NCBI RefSeq assembly: GCF_000284095.1
Contig: NC_017068.1
Location: forward strand, 2,294,001-2,358,000
Source: Selenomonas ruminantium subsp. lactilytica TAM6421
GTDB taxonomy: Bacteria; Bacillota; Negativicutes; Selenomonadales; Selenomonadaceae
Direction of reading: 5' to 3'
Length of the DNA: 64,000 nt
In this document: piece after piece, positions 45,499-54,586 of the stretch
Position numbering within the stretch: the stretch's first letter is position 1
Layout of the letters: each line of letters starts with the position of its first letter
Notes under the pieces: generated by a model
Told to the model about the DNA's origin: nothing
The model's input: only the letters and a program-made list of their open reading frames with translations
Databases searched by the model: none
Position numbers and translations under genes: made by a program

Positions 45499-46441
45499 TC
45501 CCATCTTCCCTCTCCTGCCATTCCTGCCATAATTCCTGCAACATCGCATCTTCCTCTGCCGAAGTGACATTATGCAGGGCGGCCTGCAGCATCTGCCCGA
45601 TTTCCGCCCGCCTCTCCGGCGAATGCGCCAGCAAATGCCGGTAAAAATCCTGCGGATGGAACACCGCCTGCTTGATGAACGCTGCCGTATAGTCGGCAAA
45701 GAGCCCTGTCTCCTGATAGAACTGCCATAGTGCGCGGCAGTTCTTTGCCGTTTCCACGCCATACTCGATGCGATGCAGATACAGCGAAAGCCGCCGCCGC
45801 GCATCCTTGGTATACATGGACTTCAGCAGGGCCATTTCCGGCATGGAACGGTCCGCCCGCACCAGATAGAACTCCGTATTGAGGTCATCCCCTTCATTAT
45901 CAAAGCCTGCCGCCAACAGCTTCTGCAAAGTCTTTTCATCAGCCGCCCGCTTCTGGCTTTCCATAAAGACCATCTTGTAATAAGAAGCGTATAACAGCCG
46001 CTCGAATTCCTGCCGGGCAAACAGCCGGGCCACCACATTATAGTAATGCCCGGCCAACAAATCTTCCAGCTGGCTCCAATGGCGGATATTGCGGAAACTC
46101 GTCAGGAAACTGCCCGTTTCTTTCAGGAAGCGGGAAAATCCCGCCGCAATATCCTGCGGATGACCGGCCTGCTCCAAGGTCAGGTCCGAGATGATATAGT
46201 CAAAAAACTCCCGCGGATAAGGCAGCGGCGCATCCAGATAGTTGAGTTCCGTAAAGGCAACATCCAGCCCCTGATAGTCCAGCATCGCATCTTTATCCGC
46301 CGTCACCGCATAAAGGCTGGCCTGCGGAAACATCTGCCGCAGCTCCGGCAGATAGACCAGGCTTTCTACCACGAGAATCTTCAGGGGCAGCTGCCCCGGT
46401 TGTAAGAATTGCAACAATTCAGGTTTGATTTTTTCCGGCAC
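45491..46441 (-). CDS. Methyltransferase-like protein of the flagellin-modification cluster
   Basis: 316 residues. The N-terminal half resembles a class I SAM methyltransferase (ILVVESLVYLPELRQMFP, ASLYAVTADKDAML, FDYIISDLTLEQAGHPQDI), but the glycine-rich SAM loop is not recognisable, so it may be inactive or very divergent. The C-terminal half is helical and unrecognised. As first gene of the glycosyltransferase-fliB operon it probably takes part in modifying flagellin or its glycan; that is inference. Confidence 0.6.
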   Translation of the reverse strand: MPEKIKPELLQFLQPGQLPLKILVVESLVYLPELRQMFPQASLYAVTADKDAMLDYQGLDVAFTELNYLDAPLPYPREFFDYIISDLTLEQAGHPQDIAAGFSRFLKETGSFLTSFRNIRHWSQLEDLLAGHYYNVVARLFARQEFERLLYASYYKMVFMESQKRAADEKTLQKLLAAGFDNEGDDLNTEFYLVRADRSMPEMALLKSMYTKDARRRLSLYLHRIEYGVETAKNCRALWQFYQETGLFADYTAAFIKQAVFHPQDFYRHLLAHSPERRAEIGQMLQAALHNVTSAEEDAMLQELWQEWQEREDGNG

Positions 46442-46499
46442 GCCAAGACCTCCCTTTCCCGTTTGTTTTTATATTCTACCCATAACGCCTTCTCTCCTG

Positions 46500-46557
46500 C
46501 AAAAGAAAAAAGGGCAACGCCCTGTCAGGATGATGATCCAAAGCAGGGGTTACCCTT
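46500..46557 (-). terminator. Terminator of the nucleoside salvage operon
   Basis: On the minus strand AAGGGTAACCCCTG pairs with CAGGGCGTTGCCCTT and is followed by TTTTCTTTT. Confidence 0.85.
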
Positions 46558-46569
46558 GTATTATTTCAT

Positions 46570-47769
46570 TTACCAGATAAACAGGCCGGCGATACCTGCG
46601 GACAGCAGGGATACCAGGATACCGGACAGCAGCATATAAGCTACGTTACGGGAGATGAGTTCATTCTTGTCCTCATCCACCATGCCCTTGAAGCAGCCGA
46701 TGATCATACCCAGCGTAGCGAAGTTGGCAAAGGACGTGACGAATACCGTCAGCACGCCCTGCATATGACGGCTGAAGGTGGTCAGCGTATCCTGCACGCT
46801 CAGCATGACCACGAATTCGTTGGTCACGAGCTTCGTGCCCATGAACTGTGCCAGCTGGAAGGCTTCGCCGCTCTCGAGCCCCATGAGCCAGGCGAACGGG
46901 AACATGATGCAGCCCAGGATGTTTTCCAGCGTAATGGCCGGATGGATCAGCACGAGCAGCATATCGATGAGTTTGGCCAGCGCCACGAAAGCGATAACGT
47001 TGGCGCAGATGATCAGTACCAGACGGCCGGCACCCAGGATGGAGTTGCCCAGGAAGGAGAAGAAGGGCTCTTTTTCCGTGCCGCCCTCGCCTACCGTTGC
47101 GACGGTATCTTCGGATTCCGCAATCTTCACCGGATGCAGGATGTTCGTGACAATCAGGGCATTGATGACGTTCAAAGGAATTGCCGTCAGGATGAATTCA
47201 CCGGGCATCATCTTGATGTAGATACCCACCATGGCTGCCGTGATGCAGCTCATGGACATCATGGCCAGCGTCAGGCAGCGATCAGCCTTCATGCGCTTGA
47301 GCTGCAGGCTGGAAACAGCTAATGCCTCCGTATTGCCCAGGAACATCATTTCGATAGCAAAGAAGGATTCGAACTTCGGTGCTCTGGTCAGGAAGGCCAG
47401 CAGCTTACCCACCCATCTGATCACGAAGGGCAGTACCCCGATATAAGTCAGGATATCGAACATCGGCACCACCAGCAGGATGGGCAGCAGGGCCGAAGTG
47501 AAGAAGTTCATCTGCGGTACATGCACCCAGTCCGGGAAAGCGAAGGCAATACCTTCATAGGCCACGCTGACCAGCCAGTTGAAACCGGCAGCCGCCGCGA
47601 CGATAATCTCACGGCCAATGGAAAACGAGGTCAGGAACCAGGCCAGGAACACATTGAGGGCCAGCAGGGCACCTACGCAGCGCCACTGGATGGCTTTACG
47701 CTTCTTCGAGAGCAGGACACCAATGGCCACAAAGACCAGGATGCCGATAAGGTTGACAAAAAAATACAT
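46570..47769 (-). CDS. NupC-type concentrative nucleoside transporter
   Basis: 399 residues with about ten hydrophobic segments and CNT-family motifs: FFTSALLPILLVVPMFDILTYIGVLPF, FFAIEMMFLGNTEAL and the C-terminal EFVVMLSVQDTLTTFS...SFANFATLGMIIG. Imports nucleosides with H+ or Na+. It is the last gene after deoC-deoB-pdp-cdd and supplies their substrates. The 107-nt gap upstream has a TTGACA at about 47864-47869, so an internal promoter is possible. Confidence 0.9.
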   Translation of the reverse strand: MYFFVNLIGILVFVAIGVLLSKKRKAIQWRCVGALLALNVFLAWFLTSFSIGREIIVAAAAGFNWLVSVAYEGIAFAFPDWVHVPQMNFFTSALLPILLVVPMFDILTYIGVLPFVIRWVGKLLAFLTRAPKFESFFAIEMMFLGNTEALAVSSLQLKRMKADRCLTLAMMSMSCITAAMVGIYIKMMPGEFILTAIPLNVINALIVTNILHPVKIAESEDTVATVGEGGTEKEPFFSFLGNSILGAGRLVLIICANVIAFVALAKLIDMLLVLIHPAITLENILGCIMFPFAWLMGLESGEAFQLAQFMGTKLVTNEFVVMLSVQDTLTTFSRHMQGVLTVFVTSFANFATLGMIIGCFKGMVDEDKNELISRNVAYMLLSGILVSLLSAGIAGLFIW

Positions 47770-47876
47770 GATTTCATTCCCCTTTTAGAGAGTACAACGC
47801 CTGTATGGCGTCTGATAATTTGTGTTATAGGACACTTGACCTATTTTCGCACAAATCCCCCATCATTGTCAATATA

Positions 47877-48257
47877 TCAAAATTCCGTGAAGGCATAGGG
47901 CATCAATTCTTCGAGCCTGACGACCTGCACATCGCCCTTCATATTGGCCATGATGATCTTCGGAATCTTGAACTCCACCATCACCTGCCGGCAGGCACCG
48001 CACGGAGAGCAGGGTTCCGGGGTATCGGCAATCAGGGCAATGGCCTCAAACTCCCGCTCCCCTTCCGAAACTGCCTTGAAGATAGCCGTACGCTCAGCAC
48101 AATTGGTCATGGGGAAGCTGGAATTTTCCACATTGCAGCCCCCATACACATTGCCCTTCTTCGTAAGCACCGCCGCGCCTACCTTGAACTTGGAATAGGG
48201 ACTGTAGGAAAACTCGCGGTATTTCTTCGCCGCCGCGATCAGTTCTTTATCTTCCAC
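47877..48257 (-). CDS. cdd: Cytidine deaminase
   Basis: 126 residues, the homotetrameric short form. Zinc and catalytic motifs are CNVENSSFPMTNCAERTAI (with C-A-E) and PCSPCGACRQVM. It deaminates cytidine and deoxycytidine to uridine and deoxyuridine for the phosphorylase encoded upstream. It starts with GTG (AAGGAGTG upstream). A strong hairpin lies in the 95-nt gap between pdp and this gene. Confidence 0.97.
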   Translation of the reverse strand: MEDKELIAAAKKYREFSYSPYSKFKVGAAVLTKKGNVYGGCNVENSSFPMTNCAERTAIFKAVSEGEREFEAIALIADTPEPCSPCGACRQVMVEFKIPKIIMANMKGDVQVVRLEELMPYAFTEF

Positions 48258-48305
48258 CGTAAAAACACTCCTTCAATACATAATTGTTTGACAACTTCGT
48301 GGAAC

Positions 48306-48336
48306 GATTTGACTGGTCAGTTTGACCAGCCAAATC
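48306..48336 (-). other. Intercistronic hairpin between pdp and cdd
   Basis: GATTTG-A-CTGGTC (48306-48318) pairs with GACCAG-C-CAAATC (48324-48336), 13 positions with a G-U on the minus-strand RNA. No T-tract follows, so it is more likely an RNA stability or processing element than a terminator. Confidence 0.65.
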
Positions 48337-48352
48337 ATTCAACCGTAAAACC

Positions 48353-49675
48353 TTAGTACTTCTCTACTTTATCTTTTTCCACGCGGGCATAGACCAACGG
48401 TTTCTTTGCCGGAGCCGTGCTGCCAATGACGACGGATTTGCGATACAGAGCTTCAGCACTCTGCAGGGCTGCTTCCTTGGAAGTGTACAGCGTTACCAGT
48501 ACATCGCCCTTCTTGACTTCGTCGCCGTATTTCTTGTGCAGCATCAGGCCGGCGGAGAAGTCGATATCACTTTCCTTGGTCTCACGGCCAGCGCCCAGGA
48601 TTACAGACATCTCGCCGATGGCTTCGGCATTCATCTTCGTGATGAAGCCATCGCTCTCAGCCTTGATTTCTGCCTTATACGGAGCCTGGGCGAATTTCGT
48701 GTAATCGCGCAGCACGCTGTCGTCGCCGCCCTGTTCCTTGACCATGGTGCAGAAGGTCTCAAAAGCAGAACCATCCTCGATGGATTTTTCAGCCATCTTG
48801 CGGCATTCATCCGGTTCACCTTTGCCCACGAGATAGAGCATATTGGCGGCCAGCTGCAGGGAAACTTCCGTGAGGTCAGCGGGACCATGGCCTTTGAGGA
48901 CATCCATGGATTCGATGACTTCGAGGCTGTTGCCAATGCCGAGGCCCAGCGGCGTATCCATATCGGTAATCAGGGCAACCGTGCGGCGGCCGGCACCTTC
49001 GCCGATAGCCACCATGGTCTGCGCCAGCTTGATGGAATCATCCAGCGTCTTCATGAAGGCGCCGCTGCCCGTCTTGACATCGAGCAGAATGCAGTCGCTG
49101 CCTGCTGCCAGTTTCTTGCTCATGATGGAAGAAGCAATCAGGGGAATGGAGTCAACGGTAGCTGTCACATCCCGCAGGGCATAGAGCTTCTTGTCTGCCG
49201 GGGCCAGGTTGCCGGACTGACCAATCAGGCTGATGCCGCATTTGTTCACCGTATCGAAGAATTCCTTGCGGTCAAGAGCGGTCTTATAGCCCGGAATGGA
49301 CTCCAGCTTATCCACCGTGCCGCCGGTATGGCCGAGGCCGCGGCCACTCATCTTGGCCACCTTGCCACCGCAGGCAGCTACGATCGGGCCGACGATCAGC
49401 GTGGTCTTGTCGCCTACGCCGCCCGTGGAATGTTTGTCAACCTTCTTGCCGGCGATAGCGGACAGGTCGATCATATCGCCGGATTTTGCCATGCACATGG
49501 TCAGGCAGGTGATTTCATGGTCATTCATGCCATTGAACCAGATAGCCATGAGCATCGTGGACATCTGATAGTCGGGAATCTCACCTTTGACGTAGCCGTC
49601 AATCATGAACTGGATCTCTTCATCCGTCAGCACTTCACCATGTTTTTTCTTGGTAATCAGGTCATACATTCTCAT
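48353..49675 (-). CDS. pdp: Pyrimidine-nucleoside phosphorylase
   Basis: 440 residues. It splits uridine, deoxyuridine or thymidine to base and (deoxy)ribose-1-phosphate. The start MRMYDLITKKKHGEVLTDEE, KHSTGGVGDKTTLIVGPIVA (phosphate site), MSGRGLGHTGGTVDKLESIPG and LDVKTGSGAFMKT mark the thymidine/pyrimidine phosphorylase family. Length and N-terminus match Firmicutes Pdp better than proteobacterial DeoA. Lies 39 nt after deoB. Confidence 0.96.
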   Translation of the reverse strand: MRMYDLITKKKHGEVLTDEEIQFMIDGYVKGEIPDYQMSTMLMAIWFNGMNDHEITCLTMCMAKSGDMIDLSAIAGKKVDKHSTGGVGDKTTLIVGPIVAACGGKVAKMSGRGLGHTGGTVDKLESIPGYKTALDRKEFFDTVNKCGISLIGQSGNLAPADKKLYALRDVTATVDSIPLIASSIMSKKLAAGSDCILLDVKTGSGAFMKTLDDSIKLAQTMVAIGEGAGRRTVALITDMDTPLGLGIGNSLEVIESMDVLKGHGPADLTEVSLQLAANMLYLVGKGEPDECRKMAEKSIEDGSAFETFCTMVKEQGGDDSVLRDYTKFAQAPYKAEIKAESDGFITKMNAEAIGEMSVILGAGRETKESDIDFSAGLMLHKKYGDEVKKGDVLVTLYTSKEAALQSAEALYRKSVVIGSTAPAKKPLVYARVEKDKVEKY

Positions 49676-49714
49676 AATGGAATTCCTCTTTTCATTTTAT
49701 AGTATAGTCAAAGG

Positions 49715-50896
49715 TCAATCCTTGATGAAACGCGGGAGCAGGCTCTCGCCCTTGGTCTTCAGATCACAGCCGAACATGTCGGAAATCGTAGCACCAATCA
49801 TGGCAAAGGTCGGATAGGTGCCAAGGTTCACGCCAGCCTTGACCTGCTTGCCATAAATCAGCAAAGGGATGTATTCGCGGGTATGATCCGTGCCCGGTGC
49901 GCCGGGATCGCATCCATGGTCCGCCGTGATCATGAGCACATCATCATCGCGCATCTTGGCCATAAACTCGCCAAGCTGTTTATCGAAAACCGTAGCAGCG
50001 TTAGCATAACCGTCAATATCGCGACGATGGCCATACGCCATATCAAAGTCAACGAGGTTTACGAAGCACAGGCCTTCAAAGTCCTCGTCCATGAGCTTCA
50101 GCGTCTTTTCCATGCCATCCACATTGTCCTTGTTAATGCCCAGGGAACGGCTCACACTGCGGCCGGCGAAGATATCGGAAATCTTGCCCACACCGATGGT
50201 TTCGAGCCCCTTGCGGTGCAGGGCATCCAGCATGGTATCGCCCGTGGGATCGAGAGAGAAATCGTGGCGGCGGGACGTGCGGGTGTAGTTCGGATACTCG
50301 CCTACATACGGACGGGCAATCACGCGGCCTACGCCATGCTCCCCCTGCAGGATCTCGCGGGCCGTCTTGCAGTAGCCGTAGAGTTCGTCCACAGGCACAT
50401 CCGCTTCATTTGCCGCAATCTGGAACACGCTGTCGGCAGAGGTATAGACAATCAGGCCGCCGGTCTTTTCCTGTTCCTGACCATAGTCATGGATGACTGC
50501 CGTACCGGAATAGGGCTTGTTGCAGAGAATCTTCTTGCCAAAGGCTTTTTCGAGCTTCTCGATGAGGTCAGCCGGGAAGCCATTCGGATAGGTCGGCATG
50601 GGACGCTCGGATACGATGCCGGCGATTTCCCAATGCCCAGTCGTGGTGTCCTTGCCCCGGGAAAGTTCCCGCAGGCGGGCAAAGGAACCCAGTGGCGCTT
50701 CCACCGGCTCGCCGCAGTCTACGCCATCGATATTGAAGAGGCCCAGCTTCTTCATATTCGGCGTGTCGTATTTATCCGAAGCCACGATGGATTTCAGGGT
50801 GTTGCATGCCCCATCGCCGAATTCTGCAGCATCCGGTTCCTGGCCGATGCCGTAGCTATCCAAAACAATAACAAACGCTCTTTTGAACTTACCCAT
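49715..50896 (-). CDS. deoB: Phosphopentomutase
   Basis: 393 residues. It converts (deoxy)ribose-1-phosphate to the 5-phosphate. An alkaline-phosphatase-fold enzyme with metal-site motifs VLDSYGIGQEPDA near the N-terminus, TTGHWEI (activated Thr) and DMAYGHRRD, MITADHGCDPGAPGTDHTRE near the C-terminus. ATG 50896 overlaps the deoC stop by one base (TAATG), with GAGGTGG 8 nt upstream, so translation is coupled. Confidence 0.97.
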   Translation of the reverse strand: MGKFKRAFVIVLDSYGIGQEPDAAEFGDGACNTLKSIVASDKYDTPNMKKLGLFNIDGVDCGEPVEAPLGSFARLRELSRGKDTTTGHWEIAGIVSERPMPTYPNGFPADLIEKLEKAFGKKILCNKPYSGTAVIHDYGQEQEKTGGLIVYTSADSVFQIAANEADVPVDELYGYCKTAREILQGEHGVGRVIARPYVGEYPNYTRTSRRHDFSLDPTGDTMLDALHRKGLETIGVGKISDIFAGRSVSRSLGINKDNVDGMEKTLKLMDEDFEGLCFVNLVDFDMAYGHRRDIDGYANAATVFDKQLGEFMAKMRDDDVLMITADHGCDPGAPGTDHTREYIPLLIYGKQVKAGVNLGTYPTFAMIGATISDMFGCDLKTKGESLLPRFIKD

Positions 50897-51555
50897 TATT
50901 TGTCCACCTCGTCTTTCAGCACCTTGACTGCCGCGCTGGCCCCCAGACGGGTGCACCCCGCTGCGATGAAGGCTTCCATTTCCTCGCGAGTATGGATGCC
51001 GCCAGCGGCCTTCATCTGCACGCCCTCACCGATGTTTTCCTTGAAAAGTTTAATGTCTTCGAGAGTTGCGCCCTTGGAGCCAAAGCCCGTGGAAGTCTTG
51101 ATGAAGTCTGCACCGGCTGCCGTCACGCAGTGGCAGGCGGCAATCTTCTCGGCTTCCGTCAGGAAGCAGGTCTCGATGATGACCTTCAGGACACGGTCGC
51201 CGCAGAGATTCTTCAGCGCCTTGATCTCATCGGTCACGAACTGCGTTTCGCCGTCTTTCAAAGCGCCGATATTGATGACCATATCGATTTCCTGTGCACC
51301 ATCGGCCAGCGCCTGCGCCGTTTCCGCAATCTTGGCGGCGGTGTTGCAGTTGCCGTTGGGGAAGCCGACCACGCAGGCCACCTTGAGCTTATCGCCGTAC
51401 TTGGCGACAATCTTCGGCACATAGCAGGAAGGCACCATCACCGTAGCCGTCTTGTAGGCCACTGCCTCCTCGCAGACAGCCTCGATATCCGCCCAGGTGG
51501 CGGTCTGTTTCAATAATGTATGGTCAACTTTGGCCAAGATCTCTTTTGCGTCCAT
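50896..51555 (-). CDS. deoC: Deoxyribose-phosphate aldolase
   Basis: 219 residues. It cleaves deoxyribose-5-phosphate to acetaldehyde and glyceraldehyde-3-phosphate. Visible are VDHTLLKQTATWADI, VVGFPNGN, EIDMVINIGALK, VLKVIIETCFLT (Schiff-base Lys in KVI) and GADFIKTSTGF (second Lys). First gene of deoC-deoB-pdp-cdd-nupC, a full route from imported deoxynucleoside to glycolysis. Confidence 0.97.
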   Translation of the reverse strand: MDAKEILAKVDHTLLKQTATWADIEAVCEEAVAYKTATVMVPSCYVPKIVAKYGDKLKVACVVGFPNGNCNTAAKIAETAQALADGAQEIDMVINIGALKDGETQFVTDEIKALKNLCGDRVLKVIIETCFLTEAEKIAACHCVTAAGADFIKTSTGFGSKGATLEDIKLFKENIGEGVQMKAAGGIHTREEMEAFIAAGCTRLGASAAVKVLKDEVDK

Positions 51556-51599
51556 TGTACATCCTCCTATGTAAATGTCAGTAACTATCTTGATTGGGG

Positions 51600-51622
51600 G
51601 GGAAGCAGCAATCCTGCTTCCC
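51600..51622 (-). other. Leader hairpin upstream of deoC
   Basis: GGGAAGCAG (51600-51608) pairs with CTGCTTCCC (51614-51622) about 45 nt upstream of the deoC start. No T-tract follows on the minus strand, so it is a leader structure rather than a terminator. Confidence 0.45.
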
Positions 51623-51635
51623 TCTTGTTGCTCTT

Positions 51636-51660
51636 ATTGTATCGCTTTTCATCGTACAAT
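51636..51660. promoter_or_regulatory. Palindrome upstream of the deo operon, candidate operator
   Basis: ATTGTA (51636-51641) and TACAAT (51655-51660) flank a 13-nt centre with CG-rich symmetrical positions. On the minus strand a TACAAT -10 candidate falls inside it. A repressor site for the deo operon is possible. Confidence 0.35.
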
Positions 51661-51687
51661 AAAAGGACACATGTCTAAATGTGTCCC
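51656..51687 (-). terminator. Terminator of nirJ2
   Basis: On the minus strand GGACACAT pairs with ATGTGTCC around TTAGAC and is followed by TTTTATTG. Confidence 0.88.
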
Positions 51688-51713
51688 GATTGATAATAAT
51701 TGGATAATATTTT

Positions 51714-52712
51714 TTATTCTCCACGGCGGCCATGATAAAGGCACCAGGGTTCCTCGGCCATATAGTCGCCGCCATGGTAGTAAGCTGCCCTGGCCCGGCA
51801 GCCGCCGCAGATGCCCTTGTAGTTGCATGAACCGCAACCGCCGCTGTATTCGAGCGTGCGCAGCTTCTTGAGCACTTCGCTGTCCCGCCAGATCTCATCA
51901 AAAGGCGTTTCGCGCACATTGCCCAGCTCCATATTGAGATAGGCGCAGGGCTGCACCTTGCCCCGCGGGCTGATGATGCAATAGGAAAGCCCTGCCAGAC
52001 AGCCGCGATGGAAGCGCGTCTTGACGCCTAATTGGTCGGCAATGCGCAGGAACTGCGGCGCGCAGGTCGGCTTAAGCTCGATATCCACTTCCTGCTGCTT
52101 CTTCATGATGCGCGTGAGCACATCTTCATACTGCTCCGCCCGCAGGGATTCTTCCTCAATCGTAGCCGCTCTGCCTGTCGGCACGAGGAAGAAGAAATGA
52201 TGGGCCTTGGCGCCGATTTCCACGGCAAAATCCGTCATGGCCTCAAGTTCATGCTGGTTCCAGTCCATCACCGTCGTATGGATCTGGAAGGGCAGGCCCA
52301 CTTCCCGGCAGTTCTTCATGCCCTGCACGGCCCCTTCCCAGCCCCCCGGAAAGGAACGGAATTTGTCGTGTTTATCCTTGTCCAGGGAATCCAGCGAGAT
52401 GCCCATGCCCTTGGCCCCGGCCTCTTTGAGGGCTTTGGCCATTTCCAGTGTAATTAGCGTGCCATTGGTGCCAAACACCGGGAACAGCCCCAGCTCAGCG
52501 GCATATTTTACCAGCTCCACGATATCGGGACGCGTCAACGGCTCCCCGCCGGAGAAAATCATGATCTTGAAGCCGGCCTTGGCAATCTCGCGCAGGAGCT
52601 TCTTGGCTTCTTCCGTGGATAGCTCATCCTCGGCCTTGCAGCCCGCATCACGGTAGCAATGGGCGCAGTACATATTGCAGTTATTGGTGGTATTCCAGGA
52701 TACGATTTTCAC
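51714..52712 (-). CDS. nirJ2: Radical SAM/SPASM protein NirJ2 (AhbD/NirJ-like)
   Basis: 332 residues. The radical SAM cluster motif is CNMYCAHC (Cys 12, 16, 19), with MIFSGGEPLTRPDI and GISLDSLDKDKHDKFRSFPGG following. A C-terminal SPASM domain has C-x8-C-like spacing (HRGCLAGLSYC, GKVQPCAYL) and GGCGSCNYKGICGGCRARA. The pattern matches NirJ2-type proteins implicated in heme d1-like or siroheme-derived heme synthesis (AhbC/AhbD relatives). It follows nirJ1 by 12 nt. The exact reaction in this organism is unknown. Confidence 0.8.
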   Translation of the reverse strand: MKIVSWNTTNNCNMYCAHCYRDAGCKAEDELSTEEAKKLLREIAKAGFKIMIFSGGEPLTRPDIVELVKYAAELGLFPVFGTNGTLITLEMAKALKEAGAKGMGISLDSLDKDKHDKFRSFPGGWEGAVQGMKNCREVGLPFQIHTTVMDWNQHELEAMTDFAVEIGAKAHHFFFLVPTGRAATIEEESLRAEQYEDVLTRIMKKQQEVDIELKPTCAPQFLRIADQLGVKTRFHRGCLAGLSYCIISPRGKVQPCAYLNMELGNVRETPFDEIWRDSEVLKKLRTLEYSGGCGSCNYKGICGGCRARAAYYHGGDYMAEEPWCLYHGRRGE

Positions 52713-52724
52713 TTTGCGCCCTCC

Positions 52725-53906
52725 TTATTTGATGCCAATCTCTTCATCGGTCAGATAGCAGGAAGGATCGGACTCCCAGAAATCCCCCGTGACCGCCTCG
52801 GCCCGGGTACGGAAATTGCCATTGCAGTTGTCCAGGAACTTGCACTTGGCACAACGCCCCTTCAGGAGCGGCTTGCGGTCTTTGAGTCCGGCCAGGATCG
52901 GGCTGACCGAGGTATCCGACCAGATATCGCCGAACTTGCGCTCCCGCACGTTGCCGAAGGTATGATGCTGGGTGAACTGGTCCGGATGCACATAGCCCAG
53001 GGGATCAACCTCACCAAAGGCAATGCCGGAGCGGTTGCCGCCATTCATCGAGATATATTTCTTGATCTGTGCAGCGGCTTCATCCCGGCCTTCAGCCAGG
53101 GCCTTGAGATACATATAGACACCATCGCAGTGATTGTCCACGGTCAGGATTTCCTTCTCAAGCCCTCGCTCCTCGAAATCACGGGTGCGGCGGATGATCG
53201 TATCCATGGCCTTGCGGCTCTCTTCCGGCGTCACATCCTGATTGACCATCTTCTCCCCACGGCCGGAGTACACGAGATGATAGAAGCAGACGCGGTTGAT
53301 GCCCTTTTCCTCGATAAAGTCAAAGATATTGTCGAGTTCGGCGATATTATGGTGATTGATGGTAAAGCGCAGGCCAACCCGCTGGCCAACCGCCACACAG
53401 TTCTCGATGCCCTGCATGGCCTTCTCGAAGGAACCTTCCACCCCGCGGAACTTATCATTGACATCCTTGAGCCCATCCAGGGAAATGCCCACATAGCCCA
53501 CGCCGATATCCTTGATACGCTGGGCAACTTCCCGGGTAATCAAGGTGCCGTTGGTGGAAAGGGTCGGGCGCACCCCCTTCTTCTGGGCATATTCAGCCAG
53601 CTCAAAGAAATCCGGACGGATCAAAGGCTCGCCACCGGAAAACAACAACACCGGCACATGGAAGTCGGCCAGGTCGTCAATAAACTTCTTGGCTTCCTCC
53701 GTGGTCAGTTCATCCTTGTACTTCTGGGCATCAGAGCCCATATAGCAATGCATGCACTTGAGGTTGCAGGTCTTGGTGGAATTCCAGACCACCACCGGCC
53801 CCATCCCTTCAGCGGCCCCATTTCTCATGCTATGGGCGTTCTTCGTATAGCGCAGGTTATCCCCGTAATATTCCCGCGCGAACAACAGCTTCGTTACACT
53901 AATCAT
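52725..53906 (-). CDS. nirJ1: Radical SAM/SPASM protein NirJ1 (AhbC/NirJ-like)
   Basis: 393 residues. The distinctive start MISVTKLLFAREYYGDNLRY and GMGPVVVWNSTKTCNLKCMH lead into the radical SAM motif CNLKCMHC (about 47-54), followed by LLFSGGEPLIRPDFFELAEY and GISLDGLKDVNDKFRGVEGS. The SPASM region has GRCAKCKFLDNCNGNFRTRA. This architecture is that of NirJ1, which together with NirJ2 modifies siroheme-derived tetrapyrroles. GGAGAGAAG precedes the ATG. It lies 27 nt downstream of a TetR gene and 12 nt upstream of nirJ2. Confidence 0.82.
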   Translation of the reverse strand: MISVTKLLFAREYYGDNLRYTKNAHSMRNGAAEGMGPVVVWNSTKTCNLKCMHCYMGSDAQKYKDELTTEEAKKFIDDLADFHVPVLLFSGGEPLIRPDFFELAEYAQKKGVRPTLSTNGTLITREVAQRIKDIGVGYVGISLDGLKDVNDKFRGVEGSFEKAMQGIENCVAVGQRVGLRFTINHHNIAELDNIFDFIEEKGINRVCFYHLVYSGRGEKMVNQDVTPEESRKAMDTIIRRTRDFEERGLEKEILTVDNHCDGVYMYLKALAEGRDEAAAQIKKYISMNGGNRSGIAFGEVDPLGYVHPDQFTQHHTFGNVRERKFGDIWSDTSVSPILAGLKDRKPLLKGRCAKCKFLDNCNGNFRTRAEAVTGDFWESDPSCYLTDEEIGIK

Positions 53907-53933
53907 CCGACTTCTCTCCTAAACCACAATACA

Positions 53934-54545
53934 TTATTTTTCCGGCTGCGCTTTTATTCCATCCAGCAGCAGCCGCATCTTCATGGCCACATTCTCCTGA
54001 AAGGAAATCTCCAGCTTGCTGAAGGCCGTGGCCTGATAGATGGAATGGAACATCTCCGTAATCAGTTCCGCCGGCACATCGTCACGCACCTCACCGGACT
54101 CCTGCCCTTCCTTCAAAATCCGCTCAAACAGGGGCTTGAAGCCCGGCGTAGGCACGGCCTTGCGTTCCTCAGCGTCCTCCGGCAATCCCGAATGATCAGC
54201 CGCCGCCAAAAACAGGGGCAGCACATAGCGGTTCTCGTCCAGAAATTTCGCCGTCAGCATGCAGGCCACAGACAACTGCTCACAGGCAGGGCGCTTATCC
54301 TCCCGCAGCTCTTTAATAGTTGCATTAACCTCTGCCACCAGCCGCCCCAGCAGCTGCACCAACAGTTCCTCCTTGGACTGGAAGTAATTATAAAATGTTC
54401 CCGTGCCCAAATCCGCCCCGTTCATGATATCCGCAATGGAAGCCTCCCGGAAGCCCTTCTTGCTGAACACCACCACTGCCGCATCCAATATCGCCTGTCG
54501 GGATAACATCTTCTTCCGCTCCCGGCGGCCCATTTTTTCTTCCAT
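53934..54545 (-). CDS. TetR/AcrR-family regulator
   Basis: 203 residues: HTH at about 16-60 (AILDAAVVVFSKKGFREASI, MNGADLGTGTFYNYFQSKEEL) and a helical ligand-binding domain. It lies 27 nt upstream of nirJ1 on the same strand, so it may control itself and the nirJ genes in response to a tetrapyrrole or other small molecule; target and ligand are inferred. Promoter candidate at 54587-54615. Confidence 0.9.
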   Translation of the reverse strand: MEEKMGRRERKKMLSRQAILDAAVVVFSKKGFREASIADIMNGADLGTGTFYNYFQSKEELLVQLLGRLVAEVNATIKELREDKRPACEQLSVACMLTAKFLDENRYVLPLFLAAADHSGLPEDAEERKAVPTPGFKPLFERILKEGQESGEVRDDVPAELITEMFHSIYQATAFSKLEISFQENVAMKMRLLLDGIKAQPEK

Positions 54546-54586
54546 AAGCCCATCGCCCCGTTTCTGTGGATTTCATTCTGTTTACT

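Noticed and set aside
48353-48702. Convergent plus-strand frames within the pdp gene
   Set aside because: Shadows of pdp; no ribosome binding site or family resemblance.
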